Source: Gottschalkia acidurici 9a
Lineage (GTDB): Bacteria > Bacillota > Clostridia > Tissierellales > Gottschalkiaceae
NCBI RefSeq assembly: GCF_000299355.1
Contig: NC_018664.1
Location: 124,001-188,000, forward strand
Direction of reading: 5' to 3'
Length of the DNA stretch: 64,000 nt
Shown: in pieces, positions 47,111-57,326 of the stretch
Layout of the letters: every line of letters starts with the position of its first letter
How positions within the stretch are numbered: the first letter of the stretch is position 1
Notes under the pieces: model-generated
Told to the model about the DNA's origin: nothing
The model's input: only the letters and a program-made list of their open reading frames with translations
The model's database searches: none
Position numbers and translations under genes: made by a program

Positions 47111-49795
47111 TTGAAAATTGGAAAGGTTAAAAAACAACTATCAATAGCACTAGCTATAGCAATGATCTTCACTACCCTTATCCAAAGCCCTATTAATGCA
47201 CAAAATCTAGATCAGTTAAAAATTTATGATGGTATAGAATCTTATAATCAACTATATAACAATGTGAACTTTAGAGATATATCAAATCATTGGTCAAAAG
47301 ATTCAGTATATAAGATGAGTGCATTATCAATAATAAGAGGATTGGGTCAAAGCTTGTTTAGTCCTGAAGGAACATTAACAAGACAAGAGGCTTTGACCCT
47401 TGTTATTCGCCTCGCAGGGCTGGAAGGACAAGGACAAGCATTAGGAAATGAAATGGCACAAAATGTAGACACAGGACAATATAATATATTAGAACCTAGT
47501 GACTACTGGCTAAGAGGATATATAGAAGTAGCAAAGAAATCAGGAATACTAACAGATGATGAAGTGAAGGAAATAGAAAGCTTATCAGAAAATCAAATAG
47601 AAGATATAGCTAAACAAGCCGAACAAAAACTAGGAACATATAATAATAAAAATTTAAGTCAAGAACAGTTAGAAAATATAAAAACACAACTTAATGAAAA
47701 AGTAAAGATAACACTTACTTGGAAAAAACCAGCTGAAAGAGAAAGAGTAGCTGCTTGGGTAGCTAAAGGAGCAGGACTTGCAAGCGTACAAGGAAACTCT
47801 CAGCAGTCAGTATATAATTTTAGAGACTGGTCAAATATGGATGGAAGATATGTTCCTATGATAGAAGCAGCTTTACAAGCAGGAATAATATCTGGGAACA
47901 CAGATGGTACATTTAGACCAAAGTCATCGTTAAAAAGAAGTGAGGCAGCAAGAATATTAGATAATGCTCATGAAAAAACTTTAAAGAATCAAGGATATAT
48001 TATAGGTACAGGAACTATAGAATCTATAGAAGCATTATCTCGAACTAAAGAAAATCAAAAGTCACAGGACAATTTGATAAAAATAAAGAACTATGACAAT
48101 TCGTCTATTGGTCTATCCTACGGAGCTAATAATGGATTTGTAGTATATAAAAATGGACAAATAGGACTAGCAAACTCTCTAAGACCAGGAGACTATGTAA
48201 AATACTATATAAATAATCAGGGAAAAGTAGTTTACGTTGAAACTATAAGAAATGAAGATATAAATATTAAAGGAAATATAGAAGATATAAATACAGAACA
48301 AAAAACTATAACAATTAGAGACTATTATGGACAAGTTCATAAATATGACATAATAGCAGATGTAGATGTAAAGATAAATAAAGAGTGGACAGAACTAAAA
48401 AATCTCTTATATGATCAAGAAGTAGAAGTAAAAGTATCAAACGGAAAAGTAGTATCTATTGAAGGAAGCTTAGACCAAGGAGAAGATGGATATATACATC
48501 CAGGAGAGAGAATAGATATGGGAAAAGTACTTTATATAGATAGAGAAAAAGGAAAATTAACTGTTATAGATGGAGAAAAGCAAGCTGAGTTTCTAATAGA
48601 TCCATCTATACCTATAGTAAAGGGAAATAGAAACATAGAAATAAACAGCATAAAAGAAGGCGATACAGTAAGACTAGAATTTGATCAATATCAAGGAAAT
48701 ATTCCTATGAAAGTTCATGTACTAGAGCCAGAAAGAGAAATTACTAATATATATAAAGGAACTGTAACGCACTATAATCCAAGTAAGAATCAAATAATAA
48801 TTAAAGATCCATACTACTATAATAATGCATCATGGAGTAAAACATCTCAAGATAAAGTAATAGACTTAGGATATAATTCACAGATATATATAAATGGTAG
48901 GGGTATATCTAAAGAGTTGCTAAAGAACTATTTAAATAGAGATATATATGTAGCATTAGGAGATAATTTTGGAAAAGAAGAGGCTGTAAAATTAGTATTC
49001 AAAAGTGGCTACGAAAAAAATTATCAGAACGCAGTACAAGGAGTAACATTTGGAGATAGAAAAATAACTGTAGACTATAATAGCGTGTACTATGATGATA
49101 GTACAATAATAGTAAAGGATGGAAGACTAGTTCAACCATATAATCTAAGAGAGGATGACGATGTATTCTTAGTATCTCATGGACTATCTAATGATACAGC
49201 ATCGTTCATATCAATAGAAGGAACGAAACATGAAAGCACAGGAATGGTAGTATATAGAGGTGAAATAGAAGAGATAGAACAATATGGTCTAGAACTTTAT
49301 AGACCTACTATAATAGATGGATTAGAAAAGGATAATAGAAGGAATAGAGATATTAAATTAAGTGAAGATACGAAGATAATAGATAGTAGAGGAAAAGAGA
49401 TAGAAAGAGTATCTGTAAAAGAATTTACAGATAGCAGATTCTTAAAAGACAAAGGAAAAGATAGCTACTATGACGAAGATGTGTATGTAATAGCTAAAGG
49501 AGACATGGCACTAGCAATAAACATCATAAACTCTAATACAGAGCACCAAACAATATCAATATCAGATATAAAAAGTATAGATAGAGAAAAAGAAATAATG
49601 ACTCTTAAAAATGTAAGAGACTGGAGTGAGTTTAGAGAAAAATGGAATGTAAATAGTGCAGAAATAGAGCTAGATATTAGTGAAGCCATGTTTATAAAAG
49701 ATGGTAAGCCAGTAAGCTTAAATGAAATAAGAGGAACAGAGAGTATATATATAATGAGAAGAAACGATAGAGGGTATATAGTAATATGCAGATAA
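47111..49795 (+). CDS. SLH-domain surface protein with tandem beta repeats
   Basis: 894 residues from a TTG behind AGGGGTG, six bases after the giant TIG gene. A signal peptide (about 1-30) leads to three SLH units. The first (FRDISNHWSKDSVYKMSALS) and third (FRDWSNMDGRYVPMIEAAL ... FRPKSSLKRSEAARILD) are clear, and the middle one is degenerate with an inserted helical stretch. From about residue 300 come repeats of about 70-90 residues, beginning with lines like KGNIEDINTEQKTITIRDYY and GKVLYIDREKGKLTVID. SLH units bind pyruvylated wall polymers. Confidence 0.9.
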   Translation: MKIGKVKKQLSIALAIAMIFTTLIQSPINAQNLDQLKIYDGIESYNQLYNNVNFRDISNHWSKDSVYKMSALSIIRGLGQSLFSPEGTLTRQEALTLVIRLAGLEGQGQALGNEMAQNVDTGQYNILEPSDYWLRGYIEVAKKSGILTDDEVKEIESLSENQIEDIAKQAEQKLGTYNNKNLSQEQLENIKTQLNEKVKITLTWKKPAERERVAAWVAKGAGLASVQGNSQQSVYNFRDWSNMDGRYVPMIEAALQAGIISGNTDGTFRPKSSLKRSEAARILDNAHEKTLKNQGYIIGTGTIESIEALSRTKENQKSQDNLIKIKNYDNSSIGLSYGANNGFVVYKNGQIGLANSLRPGDYVKYYINNQGKVVYVETIRNEDINIKGNIEDINTEQKTITIRDYYGQVHKYDIIADVDVKINKEWTELKNLLYDQEVEVKVSNGKVVSIEGSLDQGEDGYIHPGERIDMGKVLYIDREKGKLTVIDGEKQAEFLIDPSIPIVKGNRNIEINSIKEGDTVRLEFDQYQGNIPMKVHVLEPEREITNIYKGTVTHYNPSKNQIIIKDPYYYNNASWSKTSQDKVIDLGYNSQIYINGRGISKELLKNYLNRDIYVALGDNFGKEEAVKLVFKSGYEKNYQNAVQGVTFGDRKITVDYNSVYYDDSTIIVKDGRLVQPYNLREDDDVFLVSHGLSNDTASFISIEGTKHESTGMVVYRGEIEEIEQYGLELYRPTIIDGLEKDNRRNRDIKLSEDTKIIDSRGKEIERVSVKEFTDSRFLKDKGKDSYYDEDVYVIAKGDMALAINIINSNTEHQTISISDIKSIDREKEIMTLKNVRDWSEFREKWNVNSAEIELDISEAMFIKDGKPVSLNEIRGTESIYIMRRNDRGYIVICR

Positions 49796-49819
49796 CTATT
49801 GTCACAAAGGAGTGATAAA

Positions 49820-51313
49820 TTGAAAAAGTTCATAGCAGCACTAATGACAACCATACTTCTTATATCTCCACTAAGTGCATTTGCCGAATTTGGAAATGCA
49901 GGATTTGAAGGGGGAATACACAAAAATGAAAGGGATTCAAAAAAAACAAAAGAATATAAAGAGCTACTGTTAATCACAGGCAAACCAGTAATGTTAGAAG
50001 GAACTATAGAACCTAAGTATAGCGATAAAAAAGTAACTTATAAATATACGCTTGCAAATAAAGATAAGACTGTACAACTAAAGAGAAACTTAGAATTTGA
50101 TAGGGAAATAAACTTTTCAAATAATCAAAAGCAGATAGTAGAAGTAAATAATATAACAAAATATACAGAAACGATAACAGACCAAAGTGAAGGTGAAAGA
50201 ACGACATATACTTTAACAGACTATCAACTTCATAATTCTACAGTAGACGATAATCAACCAGTAGTAACATTTTACCAAGGTAACTGGGAAGGAACTAAAA
50301 CGTATGCTATAAATAGAGATGAAGGAGAAATAGAAGTAAGTATATCAGGAACTACTTATGGGTATGATCATTTTTGGGGAGGAACAGAAACACAAAAGAT
50401 ACACCAAGACATAAATTATAGTCGAAAAACAGAAGATGATAAAACTATGACTTGGTATGGTAACTCTGACATAGATGTGTCTTTCAATAGAACCAAAGAT
50501 ATGACGTACTTTTCAAATATTCCAAATCAGTCTAGTTTTGATGGAGTATATACACTGACAGAGCAAGACCAAACTATAATGAAGTATTCATATAGTCTAC
50601 CTATAATAGATAGGAATGGAAAAATAAAAGAACAAAAAAATATAGGACATGGTACAGAAAGATACGATACAGTGCCTACTCAGAAAAAACTGTTTATACC
50701 ACAATATAAAGACATAAAAGGACATTGGGCAGAGTGGGATATAAAGAAATTAGGTGGACTGGAAGTTTTAGATGATAAAACATATTTTGGACCAAACCTA
50801 AGCATAAAAAGATCTGAGTTTGCAAAATGGATAGCAAAGTCTATGGACTTAATTCAAGAAGAGGATAGCTCGTCAAGAACTAGTAGAAGAAAAAAGGAAG
50901 AAAAAGTAGACCTTTTCTCAGACGTTACAAAAGTATATCCCGATTATGACTATATAAAGGTAATAACAGAAAAAGAAATAATGAATGGAATAGGCGAAAA
51001 TAGATTTTCACCGGATGGAAGTCTAACAAGAGCAGAAGCTATAACTATAGTAATAAGATCTCTTGGACTAGAAAGACTAGCACCAAATGGATATTTCCAA
51101 ACTAGATTTAGAGACGATGGAAGTATACCAGTTTGGGCTAAAAGGTCAGTATATGTGGCAGACCAGGTAGGTATATCGAAAGGAACACCAGAAGGGTATA
51201 TATATCCAAACGAAGTTATGACTAAAGCAGAAGCAGCAACATTCATAAACAGACTTATAAACTATTTACAGCAAGACTTAAAGGTAAACTATAGAGAACA
51301 CATAATAAACTAG
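49820..51313 (+). CDS. Exported protein with three C-terminal SLH domains
   Basis: 497 residues from the TTG at 49820 (AAAGGAGTG upstream). The frame is open to 49799, but that TTG has no site. The signal peptide ends at SPLSAFA. A beta-rich central part of unknown function (about 25-300) is followed by three SLH units: YKDIKGHWAEWDIKKLGG, FSDVTKVYPDYDYIKVITEK with ENRFSPDGSLTRAEAITIV, and FRDDGSIPVWAKRSVYVAD. A serine/lysine-rich insert separates units one and two. Confidence 0.88.
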   Translation: MKKFIAALMTTILLISPLSAFAEFGNAGFEGGIHKNERDSKKTKEYKELLLITGKPVMLEGTIEPKYSDKKVTYKYTLANKDKTVQLKRNLEFDREINFSNNQKQIVEVNNITKYTETITDQSEGERTTYTLTDYQLHNSTVDDNQPVVTFYQGNWEGTKTYAINRDEGEIEVSISGTTYGYDHFWGGTETQKIHQDINYSRKTEDDKTMTWYGNSDIDVSFNRTKDMTYFSNIPNQSSFDGVYTLTEQDQTIMKYSYSLPIIDRNGKIKEQKNIGHGTERYDTVPTQKKLFIPQYKDIKGHWAEWDIKKLGGLEVLDDKTYFGPNLSIKRSEFAKWIAKSMDLIQEEDSSSRTSRRKKEEKVDLFSDVTKVYPDYDYIKVITEKEIMNGIGENRFSPDGSLTRAEAITIVIRSLGLERLAPNGYFQTRFRDDGSIPVWAKRSVYVADQVGISKGTPEGYIYPNEVMTKAEAATFINRLINYLQQDLKVNYREHIIN

Positions 51314-51343
51314 ACCCTAAAAAGTAAAGGAAGGGGAACATAT

Positions 51344-52450
51344 ATGAATAAATTTAGTAAGAGATTATCAGCGTTAGCGCTTAGTGGGGCTATAATGTTT
51401 AGCACTAGCGTTATAAAAGCGGAACCAGCATTAGACTTAGGATATGTGGATGCAATGGCTCAATTTGTAAAAGACAATTATCTTTATGAAATAACAGACG
51501 AGCAATTAACAGAAGGGGCAATAAAAGGCCTCTTCTATCACCTAGATCCATACAGTAACTACTATACAGCAGAAGAATATAAAAAGCTTGAAGAACAATT
51601 AACAGGAGAAATGCAAGAAGCTGGTATAGGTGTAAGAGTAATGGAACACAGTGGATATGTAAAAGTAATAGATGTAATAAAAAATTCATCATCAGAAAAA
51701 GCAGGACTAAAGTCAGAAGACATAATAGTATCTGTAGATGGTCAAAGCATAAATGGACTTCCAATTGATAATATAGTAGCTCTTATAAAAGGAGAAGAAG
51801 GAAGTAAGGTAAAAATAGGAGTAGTAAGAGAAGGTGAAAAAGATACATTAAACTTTGACATAACTAGAGCAAAAGTGATATATAATCCAATCAAGTCTGA
51901 AGTACTAGACGACAATATAGGATATATAAAGATAGAAGAGTTTAATCAACACTCATTTGAAGAAGTGTCGAAAGCATTAGGAGAGTTTGAAAGCAAAGGT
52001 ATATATAATGTAGTATTTGATGTAAGAGACAATCCTGGAGGATCACTTACAGAGGTAATAAATATACTTAGACTAATAGTACCAAAAGGCCCAATAGTTC
52101 ATGTGAAGTATTCGACAGGAGAAGAAGTTACTTATAAATCATTTAATGAATCGCCAAAATATAAGGTGTCAGTAATGGCGAATAAAAATAGTGCAAGTGC
52201 ATCTGAGATATTTGCAGGAGCTGTAAAAGAAAGTGGAGCAGGAAAAGTAATAGGTGAAAAGACATATGGAAAAGGATCAGTTCAAGATATAGCAACACTT
52301 AAAGATGGTGGAGCAGTAAAATTAACAATAGCAGAATACTTTACACCTAATCGTAATAAAGTAAATAAAGTAGGTATAGAACCAGATATATTAGCAGAAG
52401 ACGACATTATGTTAAAAAAAGCTGTAGAGGTACTTAAAAATAATAAATAA
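51344..52450 (+). CDS. S41-family C-terminal processing protease with PDZ domain
   Basis: 368 residues with a signal peptide (about 1-26). A PDZ domain (about 90-170: EAGIGVRVMEHSGYVKVIDV, SSSEKAGLKSEDIIVSVDG) is followed by the tail-specific protease domain. The probable catalytic dyad is Ser285 in NSASASEIFAGAV and Lys310 in TYGKGSVQ. CtpA-like enzymes cut exported proteins near their C-termini. It lies 30 bases after SLH genes, so the surface proteins are possible substrates. Confidence 0.93.
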   Translation: MNKFSKRLSALALSGAIMFSTSVIKAEPALDLGYVDAMAQFVKDNYLYEITDEQLTEGAIKGLFYHLDPYSNYYTAEEYKKLEEQLTGEMQEAGIGVRVMEHSGYVKVIDVIKNSSSEKAGLKSEDIIVSVDGQSINGLPIDNIVALIKGEEGSKVKIGVVREGEKDTLNFDITRAKVIYNPIKSEVLDDNIGYIKIEEFNQHSFEEVSKALGEFESKGIYNVVFDVRDNPGGSLTEVINILRLIVPKGPIVHVKYSTGEEVTYKSFNESPKYKVSVMANKNSASASEIFAGAVKESGAGKVIGEKTYGKGSVQDIATLKDGGAVKLTIAEYFTPNRNKVNKVGIEPDILAEDDIMLKKAVEVLKNNK

Positions 52451-52462
52451 AAAATTAAAAAA

Positions 52463-52505
52463 AGAAGATTTTTTTCTAAATAAGGAAGGAGATCTTCTCT
52501 TTTTG
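52463..52505 (+). terminator. Probable terminator of the TIG-SLH-protease run
   Basis: AGAAGAT (52463-52469) pairs with ATCTTCT (52492-52498), followed by CTTTTTG. The loop is long. Confidence 0.55.
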
Positions 52506-52694
52506 TCTAAATATATATTATAAAGCCTAAAGTTAAAATAGCTTTACAGGCTTAAAAGGTATATACGTTAAAAGTGTAACATAACTGTAATGTTACAAAT
52601 ACTTTTTGTATAGTATAATACCATTGAGTAAAGAAACATCTGTAAGTACTCATCAACTTAAATATTACGATTCTATTACAGAAAAATTTCAAAG

Positions 52695-52723
52695 TTGACG
52701 GGCATGGTAACAGATGTTATAAT
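52695..52723 (+). promoter_or_regulatory. Strong sigma-A promoter of the main S-layer gene
   Basis: TTGACG (52695-52700), 17-base spacer, perfect TATAAT (52718-52723). A leader of about 80 bases follows with a CAGGAAA...TTTCCTG hairpin, a feature that often stabilises S-layer mRNAs. Upstream, 52576-52596 holds the inverted repeat GTAACAT...ATGTTAC, followed by a second TATAAT at 52614-52619. Confidence 0.8.
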
Positions 52724-52807
52724 AGGGAATAGATTCAGGAAATAGTTTATTTTCCTGATTTTATATCCTAAAAAATTAAAAACATAAACTAAGGGGGTTT
52801 ATACAAA

Positions 52808-55798
52808 ATGAACAAGAAGATTCTATCACTAGTACTAGTTTTAACATTAGTATTAGGAAGCTTCAGTTTTGCATTTGCAGATACGAAAGTTTCAAGCGAT
52901 GTAGTTGGAACTGACTATGAAGATGCAGTTACAAGACTGAACAAATTATCAATATTAACAGGATACCCAGATGGGTCATTCAAACCAGAAAACACAATAA
53001 CAAGAGCAGAATTCTCTGCAGCAGTAGCTAGAGCGAGAGGACTTGAAGCAGCTTCTCAAAACTCTAAAGGAGATACTCCTTTCACAGATGTTACAGCTAA
53101 TCACTGGGCATCAGGATATGTTAACCAAGCATCAAAACTTGGTTTAGTAAATGGTATGGGAAATGGAATATTTGCTCCAGAATCTCAAATCACTTATGAA
53201 CAAGCAGTTACATTAGTAGTAAGAGCATTAGGATATGAAGAAAAAGCTAAAACTCAAGGTGGATATCCATATGGACACTTATCAGTAGCATCAGAAACAG
53301 GATTATTAAAAGATGTTAAAAGTGGAACACAAGGAACACCAGCAACAAGAGGATTAGTTGCACAATTACTTGACAACGCATTAGACATTGAAAAAATGAT
53401 CCAAACTGGATATGGAGATCAAGCTAAATGGGTTGTATCAGGAACAGAAGGTACTGTAAAACAATACTTATTTGATGATCTAGGACTTAAAAGACTAGAA
53501 AAAGCAACTATAACAGAAGCAGATAAAGATAAAAACAAAGTAGTAGTAAAAGTAGAAGATAGAAACAGTTCAGATTATAACAAAGGAAAAACACTTAAAG
53601 TTGAGAAAAACTTTAACTTTGCAGGATTAGAAGGATTAAGAGTTACAGTATGGTACAATGACAAAAACGATGAGCTAATTGATGTTAAAGTTGAAAATGA
53701 CTTCCAAGTTAAGTTCGATGGTTTCGAAGTAACTAAAGAAGCAACTAAAAGTAGAGATGCAGAAATCAAACTTCTAACAGAAGATAAAAAATACGATGTT
53801 GCTGATGACGCAGTAATCAAGATTGATGGAGAAAAAATTGACGCAAGTGAATTAGAATTAGATGAAAAAGAATATAACTTTGCTAAAATTATATTAAATG
53901 ATTACAATAATGTTTCGTGGATAGATGCATATTCACTAGACGGACCAATAGTAGTAGATAAAGTTGAAAAAGACGTTCTTAAAGGTTATGATGATGAAAG
54001 TTTAGATGATATAGATGACTATACTATCATAAAAGATGGTAAGCAAATATTATCAGATGACTTAAGTAAAAAAGACGTATTATTATACAACTCAAAAGAG
54101 GAATATGCAGTAGTTGTTACAAATACTAAACAAGGTGAAGTTGAAAGAGTTTACAAAGATGGATTTAGATTTGATGGAGAAATATATCAATATGATAATG
54201 ATTACGGTACAATTAAGTATCTTTCTGGAGATAGCTTAGAAGAAGTAGATGCAGACGTAATGGACGAAATGAGAGACAACGGAAAAATAACAGTTTACTT
54301 CTCATTTGATGATAAAGTAGTATTTATTGATGGTAAAGCTGAAGAAGTATCAGGTAACTACGCAATGGTAAAAGAAACTAGTAGTGAATCATTTAAAAAT
54401 CGTGGAGAAGACTACTATAAATTAGACGTATTGAATTCTGAAGGAAAAGTATTAGAATTTGATATAAAAGCAAAAGATATTAAGGATACAAGTGAAGATT
54501 TCCTAAAATCAGAAGCTGAGTGGAAAGACACAATTGTAGAGAAAAACATAATTAAATTATCACTTGATGCAAACAATAAGCCAACAAAAGTAGAAAAAAC
54601 ATCAGAAACAAGATTACCAAAAGAAATAACTGGTGATAATAAAGTAAGATTAAAAAGCGACTATGCAGCAGGATATAAGCTACAAAGTAAAACTCAAATA
54701 TTCTGGAGAGATGGAGAAAATGAAGTTAAAAACTACGAAACATTTACTTGGGATCAAGCAGATAAATACTTTACTGAGATACAAAAAGGATGGGTATATG
54801 CAGATGACCAAGGAAGAGCAGTAGCTATCTTCGCAGAAGAGACTGATAACGATGGAGATACTAACGCTGTAGTTGGAATATTAAGAGATGTTCAAGAAAG
54901 AAAAGGTAAAGAAAGATATGAATTTGAAATAGAAGTAAATGGTAATAAACCAGATATATATGAAGGTAAAAAAGATGCTTTCAAAGACTATACATTATCA
55001 GAGTTAAGAGACGAAGTTAATGAGGTAGTGGTTCTTAGAGTTGGAGATAAGGACAAAGAAGTTAAGAGGATATTAATAGGAAACGATGTAGAGAAGTCTG
55101 CACCAGTAACAGTTAAGAGTGCAACTAACAGTAAACTAGTAGATACAAATAATAATGAGTATACAATCGTAGGTAAATACTATGATGATAGATCTACTGA
55201 GCGTAAAGACATAGCGGCTAGAAATGTTATAGGTGAAGAAGTAATATTATACTTTGAGCCAGGATCAGATACACACGTTCAAGTAGTAATTCTTAATGGA
55301 AAAGGAAATAGCGGTGGTAACACTAAAACTGATGTGTTACAATTTGCATACAAAAAAGGTAGTCTAATTTATGTAACAATAAATGATAGAGACTATGAAT
55401 ATGGTGGATCGCAAGAACTTACAGATTTACAAGCATTATCAGGAAAAGAAGTTAAATTCTCAGTACGTAATGGAGTTATTGTATCGGTTGAGGAAAAAAA
55501 CCCAACAACAACAGAACCTGAAACTCCAGATCCAATAGATACAACGAATTTAGAAGCTGAGATAGCTAACGCTAAAGAAGCTAAAGCTGATGTTGAAATA
55601 AGTGCTGATGGTACTGATATTGAGGTAGGAAAAAAGTGGGTTACTCAAGACGTTAAAGAAGCACTAGATGCTGCAATATTGAAAGCTGAAGAAGCTTTAG
55701 AATCGGCAACAACAAATGAAGAAGTTACAGCTGCAATAAATGCTTTAAGATCAGCAATAGAAACATATGAAGCTGAAATAGCAGATGGAACAATGTAA
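52808..55798 (+). CDS. Probable main S-layer protein with three SLH domains
   Basis: 996 residues. A clear signal peptide (SFSFAFA) is followed by three SLH units at the N-terminus: PDGSFKPENTITRAEFSAAV; FTDVTANHWASGYVNQASKL with FAPESQITYEQAVTLVV; and GYPYGHLSVASETGLLKD. The first lacks the usual FxD start. A long Lys/Asp/Glu-rich beta region follows, then a proline-threonine linker (TTTEPETPDP) and a C-terminal FIVAR-like helical domain (LEAEIANAKEAKADVEIS ... ALRSAIETYEAEIADG). The strong promoter, leader hairpin and strong terminator fit a very abundant protein. Confidence 0.9.
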   Translation: MNKKILSLVLVLTLVLGSFSFAFADTKVSSDVVGTDYEDAVTRLNKLSILTGYPDGSFKPENTITRAEFSAAVARARGLEAASQNSKGDTPFTDVTANHWASGYVNQASKLGLVNGMGNGIFAPESQITYEQAVTLVVRALGYEEKAKTQGGYPYGHLSVASETGLLKDVKSGTQGTPATRGLVAQLLDNALDIEKMIQTGYGDQAKWVVSGTEGTVKQYLFDDLGLKRLEKATITEADKDKNKVVVKVEDRNSSDYNKGKTLKVEKNFNFAGLEGLRVTVWYNDKNDELIDVKVENDFQVKFDGFEVTKEATKSRDAEIKLLTEDKKYDVADDAVIKIDGEKIDASELELDEKEYNFAKIILNDYNNVSWIDAYSLDGPIVVDKVEKDVLKGYDDESLDDIDDYTIIKDGKQILSDDLSKKDVLLYNSKEEYAVVVTNTKQGEVERVYKDGFRFDGEIYQYDNDYGTIKYLSGDSLEEVDADVMDEMRDNGKITVYFSFDDKVVFIDGKAEEVSGNYAMVKETSSESFKNRGEDYYKLDVLNSEGKVLEFDIKAKDIKDTSEDFLKSEAEWKDTIVEKNIIKLSLDANNKPTKVEKTSETRLPKEITGDNKVRLKSDYAAGYKLQSKTQIFWRDGENEVKNYETFTWDQADKYFTEIQKGWVYADDQGRAVAIFAEETDNDGDTNAVVGILRDVQERKGKERYEFEIEVNGNKPDIYEGKKDAFKDYTLSELRDEVNEVVVLRVGDKDKEVKRILIGNDVEKSAPVTVKSATNSKLVDTNNNEYTIVGKYYDDRSTERKDIAARNVIGEEVILYFEPGSDTHVQVVILNGKGNSGGNTKTDVLQFAYKKGSLIYVTINDRDYEYGGSQELTDLQALSGKEVKFSVRNGVIVSVEEKNPTTTEPETPDPIDTTNLEAEIANAKEAKADVEISADGTDIEVGKKWVTQDVKEALDAAILKAEEALESATTNEEVTAAINALRSAIETYEAEIADGTM

Positions 55799-55822
55799 TT
55801 AAATAATAGTCATTGATACAGG

Positions 55823-55856
55823 CAAACCCCCAAGGATTTAATCCTTAGGGGTTTTG
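55823..55856 (+). terminator. Terminator of the S-layer gene
   Basis: AAACCCC and AAGGATT pair with AATCCTT and GGGGTTT, with T-rich DNA after. Confidence 0.9.
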
Positions 55857-55973
55857 TTATATCATAAGGAAAAGCGCCCAACTATAATTAATATGATAAC
55901 TTAAGGATTCACCAAATAAGTTTTGCTATGACTGCGTTATGAATATATCGAAGTCAAAGAAGTCTTAGTATAA

Positions 55974-56168
55974 ATACTACTTGCAATTATAAGCGGTTTT
56001 TTATTTTATTTTTCAGTATTTGTTTGGGATTCCTTTATAGGATTAATGATAGGTGATAACTTTATAATACTACCTTTATCTATAATGATAATTTGGAAGT
56101 TTTTCGAAATATCATTACTATATGGACTTTCAATTATAGTAGCTCCTATTGGAATGCTGTTTATTTAA
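55974..56168 (+). pseudogene. Remnant of an integral membrane protein
   Basis: An open stretch of 64 codons between TAA at 55971 and TAA at 56166 encodes very hydrophobic sequence (SGFLFYFSVFVW, LPLSIMIIWKFFEISLLYG, SIIVAPIGMLFI), like the end of a membrane protein. It has no ribosome site or suitable start, and its 5' part is missing. The family is not recognised. The other bases of 55857-56354 show only a terminator-like hairpin. Confidence 0.5.
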
Positions 56169-56202
56169 ATACTAGATAAATGGAAAATCTTAAAATTAAG
56201 AT

Positions 56203-56240
56203 AAATACCTCAAATGTATTTTTACATTTGAGGTATTTCT
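56203..56240. terminator. Terminator-like hairpin
   Basis: AAATACCTCAAATGTA pairs perfectly with TACATTTGAGGTATTT. It follows the membrane-protein remnant. Confidence 0.7.
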
Positions 56241-56354
56241 GCATTATAGACTACATGACCTTTCTATATTATAATAAGATTATTGAAAACTTATCCTATA
56301 GAATTAAGCTTTTCTAAATAATTACAGTAAAATTATAACTAGGAGGAAGATAAA

Positions 56355-57176
56355 TTGAGAAAGATGCTTTTTATTAAGTCGAAGTATATGCTTTTATTTA
56401 TAATTTTATTTATAACAATATTTTCTGTTTCAGATAAAAGAGTATTTGCTCAAAGTAAATCTGATAAAATACAACCCATCAATCCATTAGTAGCTCATGC
56501 TGGTGGCTCTATATATGGTTTTAAATATACTAATTCTCTTGAAGCTTTAGAAGAAAGCTACAAGAACGGATTTAACTTAATAGAGATAGACTTTGAATGG
56601 ACATCTGATGGTAAGGTTGTAGCAATACATGATTGGGACTCTATGGCTAAGAGAATGCTTATGTCTGAATCAAAAGTTTATAGCCTGTATGAGTTTAAAA
56701 ATTCAAAGGTTTTTCAAGATTTAACTTTAATGGATTTAGATGATTTAGCTAAGTGGCTTGAAACTAAAAAGGATGTATCTATAATTACAGATATGAAGAA
56801 GGATAATATAGAGTTTTTAAAGCTTATATCTCAAGACTATAAAAATATACAAGATCAAATAATACCTCAAGTATATTCTCAAGGCGAATATTTCCCGGTA
56901 AAAGATATGGGATATAAAGACATTATATTAACTTTATATAAAGAGAATATTAATGATGATGAAGTATTAGAATTTGTTAAGGGAAATACTGTTTTTGCTG
57001 TGACTATGCCTATTGAAAGAGGGTATTCTGATTTACCAATGAAATTGAAACATATAAATGTAAATACATACGCTCATACAGTAAATGACTTCTATATTTT
57101 TGAGGAATTAAGTAAAAATGGAGTGACAGGTATTTATACTGATATTTTTCATGCTAATAGATTTAAATTAAATTGA
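56355..57176 (+). CDS. Glycerophosphodiester phosphodiesterase-like exported protein
   Basis: 273 residues from a TTG behind AGGAGG. A hydrophobic N-terminal segment (about 12-30) is a signal or anchor. The GDPD/PI-PLC-like barrel shows VAHAGGSIYG with NSLEAL, then IEIDFEWTSDGKVVAIHDWDS, which contain the usual catalytic His and metal-binding Glu/Asp. At about 240 mature residues it is a short family member. The substrate, glycerophosphodiesters or a cell-wall polymer, is not known. Confidence 0.85.
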   Translation: MRKMLFIKSKYMLLFIILFITIFSVSDKRVFAQSKSDKIQPINPLVAHAGGSIYGFKYTNSLEALEESYKNGFNLIEIDFEWTSDGKVVAIHDWDSMAKRMLMSESKVYSLYEFKNSKVFQDLTLMDLDDLAKWLETKKDVSIITDMKKDNIEFLKLISQDYKNIQDQIIPQVYSQGEYFPVKDMGYKDIILTLYKENINDDEVLEFVKGNTVFAVTMPIERGYSDLPMKLKHINVNTYAHTVNDFYIFEELSKNGVTGIYTDIFHANRFKLN

Positions 57177-57248
57177 TATAATAATATAAAAGTCATTCAC
57201 TTATAAGTCAATATATGAGATAATATAAAAATGTGATTAATAAAATAT

Positions 57249-57276
57249 AACTCTCACTTCTACAGGTGGGAGTTTT
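57249..57276 (+). terminator. Terminator before the DUF1846 gene
   Basis: AACTCTCAC pairs with GTGGGAGTT with one G-T pair, followed by TT. Confidence 0.6.
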
Positions 57277-57326
57277 AAAATGGGATAAAACAACGGTAAA
57301 AACATTTTAAGAAGAGAGGAATAGCA

